This document shows positions 57,733 to 64,000 of a DNA stretch of 64,000 nt, piece by piece. The first letter of the stretch is position 1, and every line of letters starts with the position of its first letter. The DNA is from Pseudomonas sp. GD03944 (GTDB taxonomy: Bacteria; Pseudomonadota; Gammaproteobacteria; Pseudomonadales; Pseudomonadaceae). The notes beneath the pieces are model-generated. The model searched no databases. It was not told where the DNA came from and worked only from the letters and a program-made list of their open reading frames with translations. The DNA is taken from contig NZ_JAOCAH010000004.1 of NCBI RefSeq assembly GCF_029839275.1, forward strand, positions 248,001 to 312,000, read 5' to 3'. A program made the position numbers and the translations under genes.

Positions 57733-58980
57733 ATGGCCATCGCAGTGCCCCAGTCCGAGGTCACCGGCCCCACCCTGAAACAGCGCCTGGCCAGAGCCGA
57801 GCGGGTCAACCGCCTGAAAGCCCAGGCCCTGATCCTGCCGCTGCTGGTGTTCCTGGTGCTGGTGTTCCTGGTCCCGATCATCGCCCTGCTCAACAAGAGC
57901 GTGGACAACCCGGAAGTCGTGGGCAGCATGCCGCGCACGGTCGAGGCGATCACCCTGTGGGATGGCAAGGGCCTGCCCGATGAGCCGGTCTACCACGCCC
58001 TGGCGCTGGACCTGGCCGATGCACGCCGCAACCAGACCATCGGCGACCTGTCCAAACGCATGAATATGGAGCTGGCCGGCTACCGCAGCCTGATGGCCAA
58101 GACCGGCCGCGCGCTGCCGTTCAAGAGCGAGCCCGAATCTTATAAAGGCGCGCTGGAAAGCCTGGATGAACGCTGGGGCGACCCCGCCTATTGGCAGGTG
58201 ATTCGCCGCAACGCCAGCAGCATCACCCCCTATTACCTGCTGGCGGCGCTGGACCACCGGATCGACGACCTGGGCGAGCTGGCCTCGGCCACGCCGGACC
58301 AGGCGATCTACCTGGACATCTTTGCACGCACCTTCTGGATGGGCCTGGTGATCACCGCCATCTGCCTGGTGCTGGCGTACCCACTGGCGTACCTGCTGGC
58401 CACGCTGCCGACCCGGCAGAGCAACCTGCTCATGATCCTGGTGCTGCTGCCGTTCTGGACCTCCATCCTGGTACGGGTCGCGGCCTGGATCGTGCTGCTG
58501 CAGTCCAGCGGCCTGATCAACAGCGCGCTGCTCGGCCTGGGGATCATCGATAAGCCCCTGCAACTGGTGTTCAACCGCACCGGGGTGTACATCTCCATGG
58601 TGCACATCATGCTGCCGTTCATGATCCTGCCGATCTACAGCGTGATGAAGGGCATCTCGCCCACCTACATGCGGGCCGCCATCTCCCTGGGCTGTCACCC
58701 GTTCGCCAGCTTCTGGCGGGTGTACTTCCCGCAGACCCTGGCCGGTGTCAGCGCCGGCTGCCTGCTGGTGTTCATCCTGTCCATCGGCTACTACATCACC
58801 CCCGCGCTGCTGGGCAGTCCGGGCGATCAGATGGTCAGCTACTTCGTGGCCTTCTACACCAACACCTCGATCAACTGGGGCATGGCCACGGCGCTCGGCG
58901 GGCTGCTGCTGTTCGCCACGCTGGTGCTGTACGTGGTCTACAGCTGGCTGGTCGGTGCAAGCCGACTGCGTCTGGGATAA
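57733..58980 (+). CDS. Polyamine/aminovalerate-type ABC transporter permease (AgtC-like)
   Basis: 415 residues, PotB type. One N-terminal helix (about 30-52), a long extracytoplasmic segment (about 55-190) larger than in E. coli PotB, then five helices with the EAA loop region AISLGCHPFASFWRVYFPQT that docks with the ATPase. Forms the channel with the following permease. Confidence 0.9.
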   Translation: MAIAVPQSEVTGPTLKQRLARAERVNRLKAQALILPLLVFLVLVFLVPIIALLNKSVDNPEVVGSMPRTVEAITLWDGKGLPDEPVYHALALDLADARRNQTIGDLSKRMNMELAGYRSLMAKTGRALPFKSEPESYKGALESLDERWGDPAYWQVIRRNASSITPYYLLAALDHRIDDLGELASATPDQAIYLDIFARTFWMGLVITAICLVLAYPLAYLLATLPTRQSNLLMILVLLPFWTSILVRVAAWIVLLQSSGLINSALLGLGIIDKPLQLVFNRTGVYISMVHIMLPFMILPIYSVMKGISPTYMRAAISLGCHPFASFWRVYFPQTLAGVSAGCLLVFILSIGYYITPALLGSPGDQMVSYFVAFYTNTSINWGMATALGGLLLFATLVLYVVYSWLVGASRLRLG

Positions 58981-58995
58981 CAGGAGATTCATCCG

Positions 58996-59823
58996 ATGCT
59001 CAGTCCTTACATGTCCCCCATCGAGCGCGTCTGGCACTACACCCTGCGCACGATCTGCGTGCTGGTGCTGCTGTTCCTGATCCTGCCGGTGCTGGTGATC
59101 ATTCCGCTGTCGTTCAACGCCGGGACCTTCCTGGTCTATCCGATCGAGTCGTTCTCCCTGCGCTGGTACGAAGACTTCTTCGGTTCGGCCAGTTGGATGC
59201 GCGCCCTGAAGAACAGCCTGATCGTCGCCCCGGCGGCGACGATACTGGCCATGGTGCTGGGGACCCTGGCCGCCATCGGCCTGACCCGTGGCGAGTTCCG
59301 CGGCAAGGCGCTGGTCATGAGCCTGCTGATTTCGCCGATGGTGGTGCCGGTGGTCATCGTCGGTGTGGCCAGCTACCTGTTCTTCGCGCCCCTGGGCATG
59401 GGCAACAGCTACCTGTCGCTGATCCTGGTGCACGCGGTGCTCGGCGTGCCGTTCGTCATCATCACCGTGTCGGCGACCCTGCAGGGCTTCAATTACAACC
59501 TGGTGCGCGCGGCGGCCAGCCTGGGCGCCTCGCCGCTCACGGCGTTCCGCCGGGTGACCCTGCCGCTGATCGCGCCGGGGGTGATCAGCGGGGCGCTGTT
59601 CGCCTTCGCCACCTCCTTCGATGAAGTGGTGGTGACCTTGTTTCTCGCCGGCCCCGAGCAGGTGACCCTGCCCCGGCAGATGTTCAGCGGCATTCGCGAG
59701 AACCTCAGCCCGACCATCGCTGCGGCGGCGACCCTGCTGATCGGCTTCTCGGTGGTCCTGCTGCTGACCCTGGAATGGCTGCGCGGGCGCAGCGAGAAGA
59801 TGCGCACCGCCGTGCCGGAGTGA
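58996..59823 (+). CDS. Polyamine/aminovalerate-type ABC transporter permease (AgtD-like)
   Basis: 275 residues, PotC type, six hydrophobic helices and the EAA loop [18 protein letters not shown]. It follows the first permease by 15 bp, with an AGGAGA site upstream. Last gene of the transport operon. Confidence 0.92.
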   Translation: MLSPYMSPIERVWHYTLRTICVLVLLFLILPVLVIIPLSFNAGTFLVYPIESFSLRWYEDFFGSASWMRALKNSLIVAPAATILAMVLGTLAAIGLTRGEFRGKALVMSLLISPMVVPVVIVGVASYLFFAPLGMGNSYLSLILVHAVLGVPFVIITVSATLQGFNYNLVRAAASLGASPLTAFRRVTLPLIAPGVISGALFAFATSFDEVVVTLFLAGPEQVTLPRQMFSGIRENLSPTIAAAATLLIGFSVVLLLTLEWLRGRSEKMRTAVPE

Positions 59824-59894
59824 GGTGCAAGACCGGTGGCCGCAGTCAGGCTACAATGCGCGCCACCGTGATCACCGCCCCTCAGAGGTTCGCC

Positions 59895-60563
59895 ATGCAA
59901 CCCTTCGCCATCGCCCCGTCGATCCTGTCCGCTGACTTCGCCCGCCTGGGTGAGGAAGTGGACAACGTGCTCGCCGCAGGCGCGGACATCGTTCACTTCG
60001 ACGTGATGGACAACCACTACGTGCCCAACCTGACCATCGGCCCGATGGTCTGCTCGGCACTGCGCAAGTACGGCATCACTGCGCCCATCGACGCGCACCT
60101 GATGGTCAAGCCGGTGGACCGCATCATCGGTGACTTCATCGAAGCCGGCGCCTCGTACATCACCTTCCACCCGGAGGCTTCCGAGCACGTCGACCGCTCC
60201 CTGCAACTGATCAAGAGCGGTGGCGCCAAGGCCGGCCTGGTGTTCAACCCGGCCACGCCGCTGGACGTGCTGAAGTACGTGATGGACAAGGTCGACATGA
60301 TCCTGCTGATGAGCGTGAACCCCGGCTTCGGCGGGCAGAAGTTCATCCCCGGCACCCTCGATAAGCTGCGCGAGGCCCGTGCCCTGATCGACGCCAGCGG
60401 TCGTGAGATTCGCCTGGAAATCGATGGCGGGGTCAACGTGCAGAACATCCGCGAGATCGCCGCGGCCGGTGCGGACACCTTCGTCGCCGGCTCGGCGATC
60501 TTCAACCAGCCCGACTACAAGGCGGTCATCGACGCCATGCGTGCCGAACTGGCCCGGGTGTGA
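59895..60563 (+). CDS. rpe: Ribulose-phosphate 3-epimerase
   Basis: 222 residues, TIM-barrel enzyme interconverting ribulose-5-phosphate and xylulose-5-phosphate. [45 protein letters not shown] and the phosphate loop [19 protein letters not shown] are diagnostic. ATG 59895; the frame is open upstream into the permease gene. Coupled to gph. Confidence 0.96.
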   Translation: MQPFAIAPSILSADFARLGEEVDNVLAAGADIVHFDVMDNHYVPNLTIGPMVCSALRKYGITAPIDAHLMVKPVDRIIGDFIEAGASYITFHPEASEHVDRSLQLIKSGGAKAGLVFNPATPLDVLKYVMDKVDMILLMSVNPGFGGQKFIPGTLDKLREARALIDASGREIRLEIDGGVNVQNIREIAAAGADTFVAGSAIFNQPDYKAVIDAMRAELARV

Positions 60564-60565
60564 GC

Positions 60566-61255
60566 ATGACGCCTCTGCAGCGCCTGTTCGACGGGCAGCT
60601 GCCGCGCCTGGTGATGTTCGACCTGGACGGCACGCTGGTCGACTCGGTGCCTGACCTCGCCGCCGCGGTGGACAAGGCATTGCTGACGCTGGGACGCCCC
60701 GCCGCCGGTGTCGAGCGGGTACGCGACTGGGTCGGCAATGGGGCGCGGGTGCTGGTGCGCCGCGCCCTGGCGGGCAGCCTGCAGCACGAGCAGGTGGACG
60801 ATGCCCTGGCGCGTGAGGCGCTGGAGCTGTTCATGGCGGCCTATGCCGAGAGCCACACACTGACCACGGTGTACCCGGGCGTGCCCGAAGTGCTGGATGC
60901 CTTGCAGCAGGGCGGCGTCGCCCTGGCGATCGTGACCAACAAACCGGAGCGTTTCGTGGCGCCCTTGCTCGATGAGAAGGGCCTGGGCGACTACTTCCGC
61001 TGGATCGTCGGCGGCGACACGCTGCCCCAGCAGAAACCGGACCCGGCGGCGCTGCTGCATGTGCTGGAGCTGGCGGGTATTCCCCGGTCACAGGCGCTGT
61101 TCGTCGGCGACTCGCGCAACGACGTGCTGGCCGCCAGGGCCGCCGGCGTCACCTGCGTGGCGCTGAGCTATGGTTACAACCACGGGCGGCCGATTGCGGA
61201 AGAGGAGCCGGCGCTGGTGCTCGATGACCTGCGGGCGTTGCTCGAGCCGGTATGA
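60566..61255 (+). CDS. gph: Phosphoglycolate phosphatase
   Basis: 229 residues, HAD superfamily. VMFDLDGTLVDSVPDLA (nucleophile Asp), VTNKPERFV and LFVGDSRNDVLAARAAG are the HAD motifs. It removes 2-phosphoglycolate from DNA repair or metabolism. ATG 60566; an in-frame GTG at 60560 overlaps the rpe stop. A GC-rich hairpin follows. Confidence 0.94.
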   Translation: MTPLQRLFDGQLPRLVMFDLDGTLVDSVPDLAAAVDKALLTLGRPAAGVERVRDWVGNGARVLVRRALAGSLQHEQVDDALAREALELFMAAYAESHTLTTVYPGVPEVLDALQQGGVALAIVTNKPERFVAPLLDEKGLGDYFRWIVGGDTLPQQKPDPAALLHVLELAGIPRSQALFVGDSRNDVLAARAAGVTCVALSYGYNHGRPIAEEEPALVLDDLRALLEPV

Positions 61256-61263
61256 ACATTGCA

Positions 61264-61287
61264 CCGGGCCGGGTTGATTCGGCCCGG
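61264..61287 (+). terminator. Hairpin after gph
   Basis: CCGGGCCG (61264-61271) and CGGCCCGG (61280-61287) form an 8-bp stem with an 8-base loop; no T run follows. Possible boundary between gph and the trpE unit. Confidence 0.45.
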
Positions 61288-61377
61288 CGCCTGCGCTAGT
61301 GTGCCCTGACATTCCTCACCTCCGCCGAAGAGATCCCCGTGGTGGTTACCTGCAGACTCTGGCTCGAACGAGCCGGC

Positions 61378-61422
61378 ATGAAAATCATCAAGGCCCTGGC
61401 CCGTTGGCGCTGGCGCCTCTGA
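61378..61422 (+). CDS. trpL: trpE leader peptide
   Basis: A 14-codon reading frame, MKIIKALARWRWRL, lies 68 bp before trpE with two Trp codons close together near its end. The regulatory Trp codons and the position before trpE match the transcription attenuation leader described for trp genes of fluorescent pseudomonads. A short hairpin follows (GCCGC 61433-61437, GCGGC 61442-61446), and a T-rich stretch, CGTTTTATC, lies at 61462-61470. I could not assign the terminator/antiterminator pair with confidence. Confidence 0.75.
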   Translation: MKIIKALARWRWRL

Positions 61423-61490
61423 CCTGATTCTGGCCGCTCGGGCGGCACGTTTGCACACGACCGTTTTATCCTCATGCCACGAGGCTGATC

Positions 61491-62975
61491 ATGACCCGCG
61501 AAGAATTCCTGCGTTTAGCCGATGCCGGCTATAACCGCATTCCTGTTGCCTGCGAAACCATTGCCGACTTCGACACCCCGCTGTCGATCTACCTGAAACT
61601 GGCCGACCAGCCCAATACCTACCTGCTCGAATCCGTGCAGGGAGGCGAGAAGTGGGGGCGTTATTCGATCATCGGCCTGCCGGCACGCACCGTGCTGCGT
61701 GCCTATGGCTCGCGGGTCAGCGTCAGCGTGGATGGCGTCGAGGTGGAGCAGCACGAGTGTGCCGATCCCCTGGCCTTCGTCGAGCAGTTCAAGGAACGCT
61801 ACAAGGTGCCGACCCTGCCGGGTCTGCCACGTTTCAATGGCGGCCTGGTGGGCTACTTCGCCTACGACAGCGTGCGTTACGTGGAGCCGAAGCTGGCGGC
61901 CGGGGTCAATCCCGATCCGCTGGGCACCCCCGATATCCTGCTGATGGTCTCCGACGCGGTGGTGGTCTTCGACAACCTGGCCGGCAAGATGCACGCCATC
62001 GTGCTGGCCGACCCGGCTGATGGCCAAGCCTATGAACAGGGCCAGGCCCGTCTGCAGGACATCCTGCAGGCCCTGCGCCAGCCGATCACCCCGCGCCTGG
62101 GCGTGGACCTGAGCGTCCCGGCCGGTGCCGAGCCGGCGTTCCGTTCCAGCTTCAGCCGCGACGACTACGAGCGTTCGGTCAACGCCATCAAGGAATACAT
62201 CCTGGCGGGCGACTGCATGCAGGTGGTGATTTCCCAGCGCATGTCGATTCCGTTCCAGGCTGCGCCGATCGACCTGTACCGCGCGTTGCGCTGCATCAAT
62301 CCGACGCCGTACATGTACTTCTTCAACTTTGGCGACTTCCATGTGGTCGGTTCCTCCCCCGAGGTGCTGGTACGGGTCGAGGACAACCTGGTCACCGTTC
62401 GCCCCATCGCCGGCACCCGCCCGCGTGGCGCGACCGAAGAGGCCGACCTGGCGCTGGAAGAAGACCTGCTGTCGGACGCCAAGGAAGTCGCCGAGCACCT
62501 GATGCTGATCGACCTGGGCCGTAACGATGTGGGTCGAGTGTCGAGCACCGGCAGCGTCAAACTCACCGAGAAGATGGTGATCGAGCGCTATTCCAATGTC
62601 ATGCACATCGTGTCCAACGTGACGGGACACCTCAAGGAAGGCCTGAGCGCCATGGACGCGCTGCGCGCGATCCTGCCGGCGGGCACCCTGTCCGGTGCAC
62701 CGAAGATCCGTGCCATGGAAATCATCGACGAGCTGGAGCCGGTCAAGCGTGGCGTCTATGGCGGCGCGGTCGGCTACCTGGCCTGGAACGGCAACATGGA
62801 CACCGCCATCGCCATTCGCACGGCGGTGATCAAGGACGGTGAGCTGCACGTGCAGGCCGGCGCGGGTATCGTCGCCGACTCGGTGCCGGCCCTGGAATGG
62901 GAAGAGACGCTGAACAAGCGCCGCGCCATGTTCCGCGCGGTTTCCCTGGCCGAACAGACCACGATCAAGCACTGA
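61491..62975 (+). CDS. trpE: Anthranilate synthase component I
   Basis: 494 residues. It turns chorismate into anthranilate with TrpG. The feedback-inhibition motif LLES is in [16 protein letters not shown], and the catalytic C-terminal domain has [43 protein letters not shown] and [16 protein letters not shown]. Preceded by a leader peptide gene and followed directly by trpG. Confidence 0.97.
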   Translation: MTREEFLRLADAGYNRIPVACETIADFDTPLSIYLKLADQPNTYLLESVQGGEKWGRYSIIGLPARTVLRAYGSRVSVSVDGVEVEQHECADPLAFVEQFKERYKVPTLPGLPRFNGGLVGYFAYDSVRYVEPKLAAGVNPDPLGTPDILLMVSDAVVVFDNLAGKMHAIVLADPADGQAYEQGQARLQDILQALRQPITPRLGVDLSVPAGAEPAFRSSFSRDDYERSVNAIKEYILAGDCMQVVISQRMSIPFQAAPIDLYRALRCINPTPYMYFFNFGDFHVVGSSPEVLVRVEDNLVTVRPIAGTRPRGATEEADLALEEDLLSDAKEVAEHLMLIDLGRNDVGRVSSTGSVKLTEKMVIERYSNVMHIVSNVTGHLKEGLSAMDALRAILPAGTLSGAPKIRAMEIIDELEPVKRGVYGGAVGYLAWNGNMDTAIAIRTAVIKDGELHVQAGAGIVADSVPALEWEETLNKRRAMFRAVSLAEQTTIKH

Positions 62976-62986
62976 GGAGTCCCGCC

Positions 62987-63583
62987 ATGCTTTTGATGAT
63001 CGACAATTACGACTCCTTTACCTACAACGTGGTGCAGTACCTCGGCGAGCTGGGTGCGGACGTGCATGTGATCCGCAACGACGAGCTGAGCATCGCCGAG
63101 ATCGACGCACTGAATCCCGAGCGCATCGTCGTCTCCCCGGGGCCGTGCACGCCGACCGAGGCCGGTGTGTCGCTGGAGGTGATCAACCATTTCGCCGGCA
63201 AGCTGCCGATCCTTGGCGTGTGCCTGGGGCACCAGAGCATCGGCCAGGCCTTCGGCGGTGACGTGGTGCGTGCGCGCAAGGTGATGCATGGCAAGACCAG
63301 CCCCGTGTTCCACGAGGACCTGGGTGTGTTCGCCGGGCTGAACCGACCCCTGACCGTGACCCGTTACCACTCGTTGGTGGTCAAGCTCGAAACCCTGCCG
63401 GACTGCCTGGAAGTCACCGCCTGGACCCAGCACGACGACGGTTCGGTGGACGAGATCATGGGCCTTCGCCACAAGACCCTGCATATCGAAGGGGTGCAGT
63501 TCCACCCCGAGTCCATCCTTACCGAGCAGGGCCACGAGCTCTTTGCCAACTTCCTCAAACAACAAGGAGGCGTGCGCCCATGA
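62987..63583 (+). CDS. trpG: Anthranilate synthase component II (glutamine amidotransferase)
   Basis: 198 residues, class I glutamine amidotransferase with the nucleophile in [16 protein letters not shown] and the His-Glu pair in [16 protein letters not shown]. It supplies ammonia to TrpE. ATG 62987 is preceded by GAGGAG. Only 11 bp separate it from trpE; it overlaps trpD by 4 bp. Confidence 0.96.
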   Translation: MLLMIDNYDSFTYNVVQYLGELGADVHVIRNDELSIAEIDALNPERIVVSPGPCTPTEAGVSLEVINHFAGKLPILGVCLGHQSIGQAFGGDVVRARKVMHGKTSPVFHEDLGVFAGLNRPLTVTRYHSLVVKLETLPDCLEVTAWTQHDDGSVDEIMGLRHKTLHIEGVQFHPESILTEQGHELFANFLKQQGGVRP

Positions 63584-64000
63584 ACATCAAGGAAGCCCTC
63601 AACCGCGTCGTCGCCCAGCTCGACCTCAGCACCGAGGAAATGCAGGACGTGATGCGCGAGATCATGACCGGGCAGTGCACTGACGCACAGATCGGCGCCT
63701 TCCTCATGGGCCTGCGCATGAAGAGCGAGACCATCGACGAGATCGTCGGCGCCGCGAAGATCATGCGTGAGCTGGCCTCACCGGTGCACATCGACGCGCC
63801 TCACCTGGTCGACACCTGCGGCACCGGTGGCGACGGCATGAACATCTTCAACGTTTCCACCGCCGCGGCCTTCGTCGTGGCCGCCGCCGGTGGCCGGGTG
63901 GCCAAGCACGGCAACCGCGCGGTGTCCGGCAAGAGCGGCAGTGCCGACCTGCTGGAAGCGGCGGGCGTCTACCTCAACCTCAAGCCCGAGCAGGTCGCGC
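63580..64000 (+). CDS. trpD: Anthranilate phosphoribosyltransferase (3' partial)
   Basis: The first 140 codons are in the window. [38 protein letters not shown] and the phosphoribosyl-binding [17 protein letters not shown] match TrpD. Its ATG overlaps the trpG stop (ATGA). The rest lies beyond the window end. Confidence 0.96.
   Translation, partial: MNIKEALNRVVAQLDLSTEEMQDVMREIMTGQCTDAQIGAFLMGLRMKSETIDEIVGAAKIMRELASPVHIDAPHLVDTCGTGGDGMNIFNVSTAAAFVVAAAGGRVAKHGNRAVSGKSGSADLLEAAGVYLNLKPEQVA

Overview
The window is a high-GC gammaproteobacterial chromosome segment that reads as a non-aeruginosa Pseudomonas. Roughly 23.5-64 kb follows the gene order known from the P. aeruginosa PA0575-PA0649 region: rmcA, rpoD, dnaG, rpsU, tsaD, plsY, folB, folK, cca, spoVR/yeaH/prkA, glpE, apaH, apaG, rsmA, pdxA, surA, lptD, amgK, murU, djlA, agtS/agtR/agtABCD-like genes, rpe, gph, trpE, trpG, trpD. 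Names in this part rest on recognisable proteins plus that conserved order (recall of family knowledge, no search was run).

Layout. 1-2.5 kb: end of a TRAP transporter operon (dctP partial, dctQ, dctM), then a 52-residue Pmp3/YqaE membrane peptide. 2.8-8.7 kb: one giant trimeric autotransporter adhesin on the minus strand, with 21-residue coiled-coil repeats and a 512-bp near-identical internal duplication. 9.1-13.9 kb: a Roc/Sad-like signalling cassette transcribed away from the adhesin: an EAL phosphodiesterase with a degenerate receiver, a NarL-type response regulator and a BvgS-like phosphorelay kinase. 14-18.5 kb: a small putative winged-helix protein, a TIGR01777 epimerase with a membrane domain, REP-like hairpins, and an egtD-egtB pair for ergothioneine-type histidine betaine synthesis.

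18.6-23.45 kb: a small genomic island bounded by direct repeats of the tRNA-Ile2 (CAU) gene 3' part plus its terminator. The intact tRNA is at the right end and a disrupted copy at the left. Cargo: a CHAP-domain protein, a PAAR protein with a papain-like C-terminal domain (probable T6SS effector), a lipoprotein (possible immunity protein), and a hipBA toxin-antitoxin operon whose promoter carries four evenly spaced 18-bp palindromes. No integrase is visible.

23.5-64 kb: core genome as listed. It holds the macromolecular synthesis operon (rpsU-dnaG-rpoD), the folate genes, the PrkA/YeaH/SpoVR stress module, the outer-membrane and ribosome maturation block (lptD-surA-pdxA-rsmA-apaG-apaH-glpE), the MurNAc recycling pair amgK-murU, an Agt-like two-component system with its ABC transporter, and trpE preceded by a 14-codon leader peptide with two Trp codons. 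In P. aeruginosa the R/F-pyocin cluster lies between trpE and trpG; here the two genes are directly adjacent.

Three signalling proteins in the window pair a periplasmic SBP_bac_3-type sensor with a cytoplasmic output (the Roc-like kinase, RmcA, AgtS-like). The least ordinary content is the adhesin/Roc-like region and the tRNA island.
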